From NCBI GenBank assembly GCA_903895255.1, contig CAITTG010000010.1, positions 1 to 64,000 on the forward strand: a DNA stretch of 64,000 nt. The letters run 5' to 3'. A model generated the notes under the pieces. It ran no database searches. It was not told the origin of the DNA and was given only the letters and a program-made list of their open reading frames with translations. The stretch comes from an uncultured Verrucomicrobia subdivision 3 bacterium. GTDB taxonomy: Bacteria > Verrucomicrobiota > Verrucomicrobiia > Limisphaerales > UBA11358. The position numbers and the translations under genes were made by a program. Each line of letters opens with the position of its first letter. Positions within the stretch are counted from its first letter, which is position 1. Below are positions 1 through 7,505 of the stretch, piece by piece.

Positions 1-251
1 GCCACCACGGGAAAGAGACTGGTGGCATGCCCTTTGGGAGAAAATTCTCAGTCCTTTTCCCAACTGCAATGCAGTCGAAAATCGTCCCGCTTTCAGTGGC
101 TAAATTATGCACCAATTTGAATTCCTACTGCATGGTTCCGGTTAAGTGCCTCGCTCCCGCCCGGGCGGGGCGGCGGGGTGCTGGGACGGCTGCCCTTGCC
201 GCCTCAAAGTTTTTAATTTCCCGTCGGGATTATTTAAGGCATGCTTCATTT
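1..251. other. Upstream region of nusB, no gene recognised
   Basis: The reading frame of nusB stays open leftwards through this stretch, but the translated extension resembles no protein family. It ends in an AT-richer stretch just before the nusB start, where a promoter would be expected. I see no ribH gene, which often precedes nusB, and no RNA gene. Confidence 0.5.
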
Positions 252-752
252 ATGGGTAAACGACGCGAAGCGCGGGAACGCGCGGTTCAATTTTTGTTTC
301 AGCATGATCTGAATCCTCCGGAAAACCTCGACCAAGAGCTGGCGCTGTTCTGGAATTCCCAGCGCACCGCCGCCTTGGAGGAGGAAAAGGCCCCGTCCAC
401 CTGGGGGCCGCGCGCCGAACTGCCCCCGCCGACGGTGGACGAGGCCGAAACCCGGCTTTTCGCCGAACCGCTCATTCGCGGGGTGCTGGAGCAGCGGGAT
501 GCCATTGATGAGCACATCAAAAAGCATACGCGCAACTGGGATTTTCACCGGATTGCCGCGGTGGACCGCAATATCATGCGCTTGGCCATCTATGAAATGC
601 TCAATCGCGAGGACATCCCCCCGATTGTGAGCATCAACGAGGCGGTGGACATCGCCAAAAAGTTCTCCACCCAGGACAGCGGCAAGTTCGTGAACGGCAT
701 CCTGGACAAGGTCCGGGGGGAACTGATGCGGCCGGCCAGGATTGTGAAATAA
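252..752 (+). CDS. nusB: Transcription antitermination factor NusB
   Basis: NusB binds boxA RNA with NusE (ribosomal protein S10) and supports antitermination of rRNA transcription in the cytoplasm. The start at 252 gives 166 residues beginning MGKRREARERAVQFLFQHD, the typical NusB N-terminus. The C-terminal half has the family pattern DRNIMRLAIYEML, then PIVSINEAVDIAKKFS and a terminal SGKFVNGILDKV helix. The region at residues 30-75 is longer and more Pro/Glu-rich than in E. coli NusB (139 aa). An in-frame start at 27 is possible, but its extra 75 residues look non-coding. A repeat element follows, so no operon partner is visible. Confidence 0.93.
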   Translation: MGKRREARERAVQFLFQHDLNPPENLDQELALFWNSQRTAALEEEKAPSTWGPRAELPPPTVDEAETRLFAEPLIRGVLEQRDAIDEHIKKHTRNWDFHRIAAVDRNIMRLAIYEMLNREDIPPIVSINEAVDIAKKFSTQDSGKFVNGILDKVRGELMRPARIVK

Positions 753-783
753 GCTCAAAGTTGAAGCCGGAGCTATTCATGTC

Positions 784-927
784 AACCACAGATGAACGCC
801 GATAAACGCAGATAAAAATGAGGAATACGCCGTTCCAATGCAGATTAGATCAGGCGCGGGTTGGTGCGTCGGCTTTCAGGCCCGTCACCTCCTCCCAATC
901 TGCGTTCATCGGCGTTTATCTGCGGTT
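784..927. repeat. 144-bp element with 30-nt inverted ends
   Basis: The left end (784-813) and right end (898-927) are inverted repeats matching at 27 of 30 positions, with a spacer of 84 nt. Each end is a degenerate tandem of about 10 nt (AGATGAACGC-like units). A second copy of the right end, with the T-rich tail that follows it, is at 38485-38527. It looks like a non-coding dispersed element. No transposase is near, so whether it is a MITE or another repeat class is open. Confidence 0.75.
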
Positions 928-979
928 AAAGTCTTTTTTAACTGAATCACTCTGGCCAGGATCTAAAGTTTAAATGCGC

Positions 980-1162
980 ATGGCTACGATTGAACGATTT
1001 GAGGAAATGCTGAGCTGGCAGAAGGCCCGCGAGTTGAATCGTTTGGATAGCGGTTTCATGGCCTGTCTGCGCAATTCCGAGCTGAAAGGCATTAAATTCA
1101 AGAAACCCGAACCCCACCCCCGCACGCCCCGAACCTCCCCGACATTAGACATTAGACTTTAG
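980..1162 (+). pseudogene. Internally deleted four-helix-bundle (S23/IVP-like) protein
   Basis: The translated product starts MATIERFEEMLSWQKAREL, matching the N-terminus of the S23/23S-intervening-sequence four-helix-bundle family. After about 20 residues it passes directly into GFMACLRNSELKGIKF, which resembles the C-terminal helix of the same family. The roughly 80 residues that should lie between (helices 2-3) are missing, yet the frame is kept. The Pro-rich tail then runs into a 7-nt repeat. This is probably a relic rather than a working gene. The flanking repeat elements could explain the deletion. Confidence 0.55.
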
Positions 1163-1168
1163 ACTAAT
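1141..1168. repeat. GACATTA-type 7-nt tandem repeat
   Basis: Four 7-nt units follow each other: GACATTA, GACATTA, GACTTTA, GACTAAT. The array ends one base before the start codon of the PHP gene at 1170, so it occupies the place of its ribosome-binding site. It resembles the other short-period degenerate repeats of this window in style but not in sequence. Confidence 0.6.
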
Positions 1169-1169
1169 A

Positions 1170-2033
1170 ATGAAGTTCGCTGACCTCCATCTGCACACGC
1201 AATATTCCGACGGCACGTTTTCGCCGGTGGAACTGGTGGCGCATGCGGTTCAACATGGACTGGCGGCCATCGCGCTGACGGATCACGACACGGTCGAGGG
1301 GTGCGAGCCCACCGCCCGTGAGTGCGCGGCCGTGGGGATCGAGTTTATCCCGGGAACGGAGCTGACGGCGGAGTTCAATGACACGGAGGTTCACCTGCTG
1401 GGCTACTTTCTCGACACCCAGAATCCCCGGTTGCTCGCGGAGATCACCAAGTTTCAAACCGTGCGGCAGCAGCGCATTCATGAGATGGTGGCCCGGATTA
1501 ATGAAGCGGGCGTGCCGCTGGCGGTGGAATCGGTTTTTGCCCTGGCCAATTGCAAATCCCCCGGCCGGCCGCACGTGGCCCGCGCCCTGCATAAGGCGGG
1601 GTTCGTGAAGCACCTGGACGATGCCTTTGACCGTTATTTGAAAAAAGGCCGGGTGGCCTGGGTGCCCAAGGCCCGGATGTCCGCGCTGGAATCCATCGCG
1701 CTGATTCATCAGGCCGGTGGGCTGGCGGTGATGGCGCATCCGGGGTTGAACCGCACGGATGAAATCATCCCGGGCCTGGTCGCGGCGGGTTTGGATGGCA
1801 TTGAATGTTTCCACACGAAGCATACCCCCGCCATGGCGGAGCATTACTTGGAGATCGCCCGGAAATACCGTTTGCTCGTGACGGGCGGCTCGGATTGCCA
1901 CGGTTACAGCAAAGCCAAACCGCTGATTGGCTCCGTGAAACTGCCCTATGAACAGGTGCAGAAGCTGGTCGCCGCCGTGGAGTTCCGCCGGGCGGCCGCC
2001 CCCAACAGTAGCGGTAACGGGCACGGGCCGTAA
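1170..2033 (+). CDS. PHP-domain phosphoesterase (RNase AM / nucleoside 3',5'-bisphosphate phosphatase type)
   Basis: 287 residues. The metal-binding motifs of the PHP family are all present in order: DLHLHTQYSDG (residues 4-14), DHDT (about 38), GTELT (about 62), MAHPG and a C-terminal GSDCHG. The arrangement, with an inserted helical segment GRPHVARAL between the second and third motifs, fits the YciV/TrpH subgroup. That group acts as a 5'-3' exonuclease on RNA ends or removes the 3' phosphate of nucleoside 3',5'-bisphosphates. Which activity applies cannot be read from sequence. Cytoplasmic, no signal peptide. It is followed 18 nt later by ftsY and is probably co-transcribed with it. The start codon directly abuts the 7-nt repeat, so no clear Shine-Dalgarno sequence is visible. 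Confidence 0.85.
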   Translation: MKFADLHLHTQYSDGTFSPVELVAHAVQHGLAAIALTDHDTVEGCEPTARECAAVGIEFIPGTELTAEFNDTEVHLLGYFLDTQNPRLLAEITKFQTVRQQRIHEMVARINEAGVPLAVESVFALANCKSPGRPHVARALHKAGFVKHLDDAFDRYLKKGRVAWVPKARMSALESIALIHQAGGLAVMAHPGLNRTDEIIPGLVAAGLDGIECFHTKHTPAMAEHYLEIARKYRLLVTGGSDCHGYSKAKPLIGSVKLPYEQVQKLVAAVEFRRAAAPNSSGNGHGP

Positions 2034-2051
2034 TCATCGCGTCGCTTTCCC

Positions 2052-2963
2052 ATGGGATTTTTCGATAAAATCAAAGCTGGTCTGTTTAAGACCAAGGACA
2101 AACTCGTTCACGAAATCAAGCGGATCGTCAGCCGCTCCCCCAAGCTCACCCCCGAGGCCATTGAGGAACTCGAGGCCGCGCTGATCGGGGCCGATCTGGG
2201 GCTGGCGATGACCAGCCAGATCGTGGCTGCCGTCAAAAAGGCCTATGAGTCGCAAGGCACTGCCGGGGTGGACTGGCTGGCCATCGCACGCGCGGAGGTG
2301 GCGAGCAGCCTCGCCACCAACCAGCCGCAACTCAAGCGGGCGGCCACCGGGCCGACGATTGTGTCGATTGTGGGTGTCAATGGCACCGGCAAGACGACGA
2401 CCTCCGCCAAGCTGGCCAATTATGTCCAGTTGCAGCAGCACACGGTTCTGCTGGCCGCGTGCGACACCTTCCGCGCCGCCGCCATTGAACAGATCAAGCT
2501 CTGGGGTCAGCGTCTGAAGGTGGATGTGATTGCCGGGGCGTATAATGCTGATGCCGCCGCCGTGGCGCACGATGCCGTCACCGCCGCGCTGGCCCGCAAG
2601 GTGGATTTCCTGTTCATTGACACGGCCGGGCGGTTGCATACCAAGCACAACCTGATGCAGGAATTGCAAAAGCTGCACCGGGTGATTGGCAAACAAGTGC
2701 CGGGCGCGCCGCACGAGGTGTTGCTGGTGCTGGATGCCACCACGGGCATGAACGCGCTGAACCAGGCGCGCGAATTCAACAAGGCCGTGCCGCTCACCGG
2801 CCTGGTGATTACCAAACTGGACGGCACCAGCAAGGGCGGCATGGTCGTGGCCATCCAGAAGGAACTGGGCCTGCCGATCAAATTTATTGGCGTGGGCGAG
2901 AAACCGGATGACTTGCAGCCCTTCGATGCGAAGCAATTTGCGCAGGCGTTGTTTGAGGAATGA
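2052..2963 (+). CDS. ftsY: Signal recognition particle receptor FtsY
   Basis: FtsY is the membrane-associated SRP receptor GTPase that docks SRP-ribosome complexes at the Sec/YidC translocon. The 303 residues hold only the NG domain: a helical N domain (about 1-95), then the G1 motif GVNGTGKTTT (108-117), DTFRAAA, DTAGR and TKLDGTSKGG. The acidic A domain seen in E. coli is absent, which is common in short FtsYs. Its partner ffh is in the same window at 27224. Confidence 0.95.
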   Translation: MGFFDKIKAGLFKTKDKLVHEIKRIVSRSPKLTPEAIEELEAALIGADLGLAMTSQIVAAVKKAYESQGTAGVDWLAIARAEVASSLATNQPQLKRAATGPTIVSIVGVNGTGKTTTSAKLANYVQLQQHTVLLAACDTFRAAAIEQIKLWGQRLKVDVIAGAYNADAAAVAHDAVTAALARKVDFLFIDTAGRLHTKHNLMQELQKLHRVIGKQVPGAPHEVLLVLDATTGMNALNQAREFNKAVPLTGLVITKLDGTSKGGMVVAIQKELGLPIKFIGVGEKPDDLQPFDAKQFAQALFEE

Positions 2964-3005
2964 TCTCCGTTTGCGTCCCTGCCGCAAATCAATTAGAGTT
3001 ATTCC

Positions 3006-3236
3006 ATGAAGACTGTGCTGGCGGATAAGGAACAGTTCATTGTTGATGCCTCTGGGAAACGCGTGGGTGTTTTGCTGGACATCCCCACGTATGAGCGGTT
3101 GCGCGAGGCGAAAGAAGACTTGGACGACATCCGTGCTTATGATGCCGCCGCCCCGCGCGTAAAGGCAGAAATTGCCAAAGGCGATTTCATCACCCTAGCT
3201 GATTACCGAAAAGCGCGGTCGGTGAAGCGGAAATGA
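3006..3236 (+). CDS. Antitoxin of a RelB/StbD-like type II module
   Basis: 76 residues placed directly before a RelE/ParE-type toxin, with a 4-nt ATGA overlap (3233-3236). The N-terminus (EQFIVDASGKRVGVLLDIPTYERL) fits a small beta-strand plus helix DNA-binding antitoxin that autoregulates its operon. The C-terminal part is charged and helical, as expected for the toxin-wrapping tail. Assignment is by neighbour and size more than by a diagnostic motif. Confidence 0.75.
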   Translation: MKTVLADKEQFIVDASGKRVGVLLDIPTYERLREAKEDLDDIRAYDAAAPRVKAEIAKGDFITLADYRKARSVKRK

Positions 3237-3487
3237 ACTACCGTGTTCTGCTTGCCCGTTCCGCGCAAAAGCAACTCGAGGCTTTATCCGGCGAAATCGA
3301 ATCTCGCATTCTGGCCAGGTTGTCAGAGTTGGAATCCAACCCGCGTCCGTCCGGCTGCAAGAAAATTGCGAATCGTGATGGCTGGCGGGTCCGCGTGGGC
3401 GATTACCGCATCATTTACGAAATTCACGACAAAGTAATGCATGTCTTGGTTGTCACCATTGGTCACCGCCGGGAGGTTTATCGGTGA
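3233..3487 (+). CDS. RelE/ParE-family toxin
   Basis: 84 residues with the RelE/ParE fold pattern: YRVLLARSAQKQLEAL at the start, then GCKKIANRDGWRVRVGDYRIIYEI and a final VVTIGHRREVYR. The conserved WRxRxGDYRIIYEI strand and the GHRxxVY terminus are typical of RelE-type mRNA interferases, which cleave mRNA on the ribosome. It overlaps the antitoxin by 4 nt and its stop overlaps the GTG start of ribD. Confidence 0.88.
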   Translation: MNYRVLLARSAQKQLEALSGEIESRILARLSELESNPRPSGCKKIANRDGWRVRVGDYRIIYEIHDKVMHVLVVTIGHRREVYR

Positions 3488-4614
3488 CAGCTGAAGCGCA
3501 GCACATGCGCCTCGCCCTCCGCCTTGCGCGGCGGGGCTTTGGCCGGACCTCACCCAACCCCATGGTGGGGGCGGTGGTGGTGAAGGCGGGCACGATTCTC
3601 GGGCAGGGCTGGCATCATCGCGCGGGCGAACCGCATGCGGAAATTGAGGCCTTGCGCGACGTTGCCAAACAGGGACATTCGGCCCAAGGCGCGACCATTT
3701 TTGTAACCCTCGAACCTTGCTGCACGCACGGCCGGACGCCGCCTTGCACGGATGCGCTTATTGCCGCTGGTATCAAGCGGGTGGTGGTCGGCGCCACGGA
3801 TCCCAATCCGCAGCACGCGGGGCGCGGTTTCAAAATTTTGCAGGGCGCGGGCGTTGAGGTGGTTCACGGGGTTTTGGCCGAGGAATGCACGCGGTTGAAT
3901 GAGGCGTTTAATCACTGGATTGTGCGGCGCACGCCGTTGGTCACGGTGAAGGCGGCGATGACGCTGGATGGGAAAATCGCCACGGCCACCGGGGAATCGA
4001 AATGGATTACCGGCGAGCGCGCCCGGGCATACGGCATGCGATTACGGCAGGGCAGTGAGGCCATCCTCGTGGGCATCAATACGGTCCTGGCGGACGATCC
4101 GTCGTTGACCGTGCGCACGAAGGCGCGCGCTCAGGCCCGTCCGTTGTGCCGCATCATCCTGGATTCCCTCGCCCGCACCCCGTTGACGGCCCGGGTGGTG
4201 ACGGATGACCATGCGTCGCTGACGACCATTGTGGTAAGCCCACAGGCCCCCAAAAAGCGCGTGGCCGCGCTCGCCAAACACGTGACCGTTCTGGTCGCAC
4301 CGCTGGCCAGGCGCCCGTCATCCGCCCCGCGTCATCCGTCACTGGACTTGCGCTGGCTTTTGAAACAGCTCGGCAAAGCCGGCGTCACCCGTTTGCTGGT
4401 GGAAGGCGGCGGGGAAGTGAATGCGTCCTTCCTGCTGGGCGGGCTGGCGCAGCGGGTGGCGTTTTTCTACGCGCCGAAAATTCTCGGCGGCCACGAGTCG
4501 CGCAAGGCCGTCGGCGGGGAGGGGGTTGAACGTTTGAGCGATGTGATTGCCCTGTCGGAGTTGCGCTGGCAGAAGCTGGGGCCGGATTTATTATTGACCG
4601 CGCGGGTCAACTGA
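3484..4614 (+). CDS. ribD: Bifunctional riboflavin biosynthesis protein RibD
   Basis: RibD deaminates the GTP-derived pyrimidine and then reduces its ribosyl side chain, the second and third steps of riboflavin synthesis. The N-terminal deaminase domain (about 1-145) has the zinc motif HAEIEAL and TLEPCCTHGRTPPC. The C-terminal domain has the reductase pattern TVKAAMTLDGKIAT, GINTVLADDPSLTVR and LLVEGGGEVNASFL. GTG at 3484 is taken as start because GGGAGG (3471-3476) lies just upstream; ATG at 3505 is the alternative. It is translationally coupled to the toxin gene and followed 17 nt later by ribE. Confidence 0.94.
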   Translation: MTAEAQHMRLALRLARRGFGRTSPNPMVGAVVVKAGTILGQGWHHRAGEPHAEIEALRDVAKQGHSAQGATIFVTLEPCCTHGRTPPCTDALIAAGIKRVVVGATDPNPQHAGRGFKILQGAGVEVVHGVLAEECTRLNEAFNHWIVRRTPLVTVKAAMTLDGKIATATGESKWITGERARAYGMRLRQGSEAILVGINTVLADDPSLTVRTKARAQARPLCRIILDSLARTPLTARVVTDDHASLTTIVVSPQAPKKRVAALAKHVTVLVAPLARRPSSAPRHPSLDLRWLLKQLGKAGVTRLLVEGGGEVNASFLLGGLAQRVAFFYAPKILGGHESRKAVGGEGVERLSDVIALSELRWQKLGPDLLLTARVN

Positions 4615-4631
4615 CCGCAGGCTGCTATTTT

Positions 4632-5246
4632 ATGTTCACCGGCATTGTCCAGGAAGCGGGCGTCATCAAAGGGATCAAACCCACGGCGCGGTCCATTGAA
4701 TTGACCGTGAGCGCCGGGGCGTCGGCGCGGGGTTTGAAACCGGGCGACAGTTTCGCGGTGAATGGTTGCTGCCTCACCGCCGTGAAAATCACCGCGCGCG
4801 GCAAAACCAAACTGGTGCAGTTTGACCTGCTGCGTGAGACCTGGTCGCGCACCAACTTGCAATTCGCCCGGGTCGGTTCCCTCGTTAATTTAGAGCGGCC
4901 CTTGCGCGCGGATGGGGAATTTGGCGGGCATTTTGTCACTGGCCATATTGACGGCTGCGGCACGATCATCCGCTGGGAAAAATCCGGGGCCGATCATGTG
5001 CTGGACATCACCGCCCCGGCGGACGTGATGCGTTACCTGATTTTCAAAGGCTCGGTGGCGGTGGATGGCATCAGCCTGACCGTGGCCGCCGTGCAAAAGA
5101 AAAGTTTTCGCATTTGGATCATCCCGCACACGTTTGAAGTTACCGCCCTGCGCGAGCGCCAGGTGGGCGACGCCGTGAATCTCGAAGCCGACATGCTGGG
5201 CAAGTATGTGGAGAAGTTTCTGGCCGGGCGCGCGGCGCGGAAATAA
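4632..5246 (+). CDS. ribE: Riboflavin synthase alpha subunit
   Basis: Catalyses dismutation of two 6,7-dimethyl-8-ribityllumazines to riboflavin. The 204 residues show the duplicated lumazine-binding barrel. The first half begins MFTGIVQEAG and contains FAVNGCCLTAV. The second half repeats it with GHFVTGHIDGCG and VAVDGISLTV. The protein starts with the invariant MFTGI. It sits directly after ribD, so the two form a small rib operon. Lumazine synthase (ribH) and ribBA are not in this window. Confidence 0.95.
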   Translation: MFTGIVQEAGVIKGIKPTARSIELTVSAGASARGLKPGDSFAVNGCCLTAVKITARGKTKLVQFDLLRETWSRTNLQFARVGSLVNLERPLRADGEFGGHFVTGHIDGCGTIIRWEKSGADHVLDITAPADVMRYLIFKGSVAVDGISLTVAAVQKKSFRIWIIPHTFEVTALRERQVGDAVNLEADMLGKYVEKFLAGRAARK

Positions 5247-5280
5247 ATAGAGTTGTCACTTCGCGCCGGCGGGCCTCCCC

Positions 5281-6132
5281 ATGAAAACCCCTGAACCCTT
5301 TTTCAAAGGCTGGGCCAAACCCGGTCCGGTGCCGCCCGGCGCTTTGTCCGGCGAGCCCGCCGTGGAGCCGGGCGAAACACTGGACGCCATCAGCGGACAT
5401 TTTCGCTTGTTTCAACTGGCCAATGGGCATCGCTTTTCCACGGATGATGTGCTCACCGCGTGGTACGGCACCAGTTGGTGTCCGACGGCCACCCGCGTGC
5501 TGGACCTTGGCAGCGGCATTGGAACCGTGGGGATGATCGCCGCGTGGCGGCTGCCCGGGGCCCGGTTTGTCACGGTGGAGGCCCAGACAGAGAGTGTCCG
5601 GCTCGCGCGCAAATCCGCGGCCTGGAATGGGCTGGCGGAGCGTTATGAAATCCGGACGGGCGATTTTCGTGATCCGGGGGTGCTGGCCGCCGCTGAGACC
5701 TTTGATCTGGTGCTGGGGAGTCCGCCATATTTTCCACCGGGGAGCGGGGTGGAGAGCGAGCATCCGCAAAAGTTGGCCTGCCGGTTCGAAATGCGCGGGA
5801 CAGTGGCGGATTATTGCGACACCGCCGCACGGCATCTGGCAGCGGGCGGAGTGTTCGCCTGTGTGTTTCCCGTGGATCCGGACGAGCAGGCGGAGCGGGT
5901 CCACGCGGGCGCCCGGGAGGCGGGCTTGACCATCGTGCGGTGGCGGCCGGTGGTGCTGCGCGAGGGGAACCGGCCGTTGCTGGGCTTGTTCCTGATGCAA
6001 CGGGCGGGGGACCTGCCGGAAAGCCTGCGCGGCCGGGCTTGGGCGGAGCCGCCGCTGATCATTCGCACCACTGCCGGGGCGGTGCATCCGGAGTACATGA
6101 CCGTTAAACTGGCCTTTGGATTTCCGCCATAG
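5281..6132 (+). CDS. SAM-dependent methyltransferase, tRNA1(Val) adenine-N6 type
   Basis: 283 residues. After an N-terminal segment with FQLANGHRFSTDDVLTAW there is a Rossmann motif I, VLDLGSGIGTVGM, and the catalytic motif GSPPYFPPG, a variant of the NPPY signature of adenine-N6 methyltransferases. This architecture matches TrmN6/YfiC, which methylates A37 of tRNA-Val. The first Asn of NPPY is replaced by Ser, as seen in some relatives. Substrate is inferred. It follows ribE by 34 nt on the same strand. Confidence 0.8.
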   Translation: MKTPEPFFKGWAKPGPVPPGALSGEPAVEPGETLDAISGHFRLFQLANGHRFSTDDVLTAWYGTSWCPTATRVLDLGSGIGTVGMIAAWRLPGARFVTVEAQTESVRLARKSAAWNGLAERYEIRTGDFRDPGVLAAAETFDLVLGSPPYFPPGSGVESEHPQKLACRFEMRGTVADYCDTAARHLAAGGVFACVFPVDPDEQAERVHAGAREAGLTIVRWRPVVLREGNRPLLGLFLMQRAGDLPESLRGRAWAEPPLIIRTTAGAVHPEYMTVKLAFGFPP

Positions 6133-6205
6133 CGGGGGAGAGTTGGGCAATTCCTGGCTGGTAAAAAGGATGGGCCGGCACCGCAACTTTCGTTATAATC
6201 ATCTC

Positions 6206-6994
6206 ATGGCCGAACATTTTGCCATCATTGAGGACACCTCGCTGGAAGACCTGGCGATGTTGTCGATGGAATTTGGCCGCATCCTGATGGAATGCGGGGC
6301 GAGCGCGAAGATTGTCGAAGAATACGTCATCCGGATCGCGACGGGGTTGGGGGCGGGGCGGGTGGATTTGCGCGTGGGGTATGCGTCGCTGGCGATCACG
6401 GTGGGCATTGGGCGCGGCGGGATCACCCGCATGCGGAAAGTGGGGAGCCTGGGGGTGAACCAACGGCTCGGCCAGGCGGTGCGTGCGCTGGTGCGGCGGC
6501 AGGAGGCGGAAAAGCTGTCGCTGGCGGTGACGCAGGCGGAACTGCTGCGACTGGTCAAGGAAACGCCGCGGCATCCGGGCTGGGTGGTGGATTTGTCGGT
6601 GGGATTGGCGTGCGCGTCGTTCGGGCGCCTGCTGGACGTGGATTGGAGCGCTTTTCTGCCCGTGTTTGGGGCGGCGGCGTTGGGGCAGTGTGTCCGGCGG
6701 CAGTTGCTGCACCGGCAGGTCAATGTGTTCATCGTGGCCACGGTGGTGGCGTTTCTGGCGTCGTTCTTGAGCGGGTGGCTGGCGCGTTGGGCGGGCAGTC
6801 TCACGGTGGACAAGGCGATGGTCTCGGCGGTGTTGCTATTGGTGCCGGGGGTGCCGTTGCTCAATGCGCAGTACGATGTCATGGGTGGTTATCCCACACT
6901 GGGCAACGCCCGGGCGGTGTGGGTGGGTACGATTCTGATTTTTCTGGCGGTGGGCGTCTGGCTCGGGCAAATCGCCTTGGGGGAGGGGCATTAA
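6206..6994 (+). CDS. Threonine/serine exporter ThrE, N-terminal-type subunit
   Basis: 262 residues. The cytosolic front part contains FGRILMECGASAKIVEEYVIRIATGLG, characteristic of the ThrE (DUF1212) domain, and is followed by about five hydrophobic segments from residue 125 on. Together with the next gene it forms a two-gene version of the ThrE amino acid exporter. The start at 6206 (MAEHFAIIEDTSLEDL) is chosen over an upstream in-frame start that would overlap the methyltransferase gene. A TATAAT lies at 6194 but has no matching -35 box. Confidence 0.85.
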   Translation: MAEHFAIIEDTSLEDLAMLSMEFGRILMECGASAKIVEEYVIRIATGLGAGRVDLRVGYASLAITVGIGRGGITRMRKVGSLGVNQRLGQAVRALVRRQEAEKLSLAVTQAELLRLVKETPRHPGWVVDLSVGLACASFGRLLDVDWSAFLPVFGAAALGQCVRRQLLHRQVNVFIVATVVAFLASFLSGWLARWAGSLTVDKAMVSAVLLLVPGVPLLNAQYDVMGGYPTLGNARAVWVGTILIFLAVGVWLGQIALGEGH

Positions 6995-6995
6995 T

Positions 6996-7463
6996 ATGGA
7001 CCCCTATAAGATTCTCCACCAAACGTTTTTCGGCGGCCTGGCGGCGATGGGGTTTGGCGTGCTCTTCAACATGTACCGGCGGCATGTTCTCTGGTGCGGT
7101 CTCGCCGGCGGGCTGGCCCTGGCGGTGCGGACGGCGGGCCTGCAACTGGGCTGGAGCCTGGAGGCGGCCTCCTTTGCCGCGGCGCTGGCGGTGGGCAGCG
7201 TGGTGACGGTGCTGCAGGAGCGGATCGGGGTTTCGCGGAATATTCTGGATGTGGCCGGGTGCATACCGATGGTGCCGGGATTATTTGCGACCAAGGCAAT
7301 TCTGGGGTTCTTCGCCCTCACTGCGCCGAATCCGGTCAATCCGGACGAAACGCTGATCACTTCAGTGGAATTCTTCCTGCGCGTGGCCTTTACCATCGGG
7401 GCGATTGGGACGGGGCTGGCGATTCCTTCGCTTTTGCTGCACGTGCTGGCCCGGAAGCCCTGA
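6996..7463 (+). CDS. Threonine/serine exporter ThrE, C-terminal-type membrane subunit
   Basis: 155 residues with four to five membrane segments. The pattern FGVLFNMYRRHVLWCGLAGG, a glycine-rich second segment and PMVPGLFATKAI matches the ThrE_2 (DUF3815) half. It starts one base after the stop of the DUF1212-type gene, so the two are certainly co-expressed and presumably form one carrier. Confidence 0.85.
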   Translation: MDPYKILHQTFFGGLAAMGFGVLFNMYRRHVLWCGLAGGLALAVRTAGLQLGWSLEAASFAAALAVGSVVTVLQERIGVSRNILDVAGCIPMVPGLFATKAILGFFALTAPNPVNPDETLITSVEFFLRVAFTIGAIGTGLAIPSLLLHVLARKP

Positions 7464-7473
7464 AACGGGCATT

Positions 7474-7504
7474 GAAAAAACGAAAACCCGCGGCGAGCGC
7501 CGGG
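7474..7504 (-). terminator. Rho-independent terminator of the histidine kinase gene
   Basis: Read on the minus strand, a GC stem (CGGCG and CGCCG arms at 7491-7495 and 7498-7502 with outer pairs and one bulge) is followed by a T-rich run. It lies just past the kinase stop codon. In the other direction it also closes the ThrE operon region. Confidence 0.7.
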
Positions 7505-7505
7505 A

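Noticed and set aside
2034-2987. 317-codon minus-strand frame opposite ftsY
   Set aside because: Antisense to an unmistakable FtsY; product has no recognisable domain.
3006-3487. Toxin-antitoxin pair as sign of a plasmid or prophage segment
   Set aside because: Composition matches the surroundings and it is coupled to ribD; no integrase, phage or replication gene is near.
6194-6199. TATAAT before the first ThrE gene as a promoter
   Set aside because: No -35 box at a workable distance; may be chance in a short gap.
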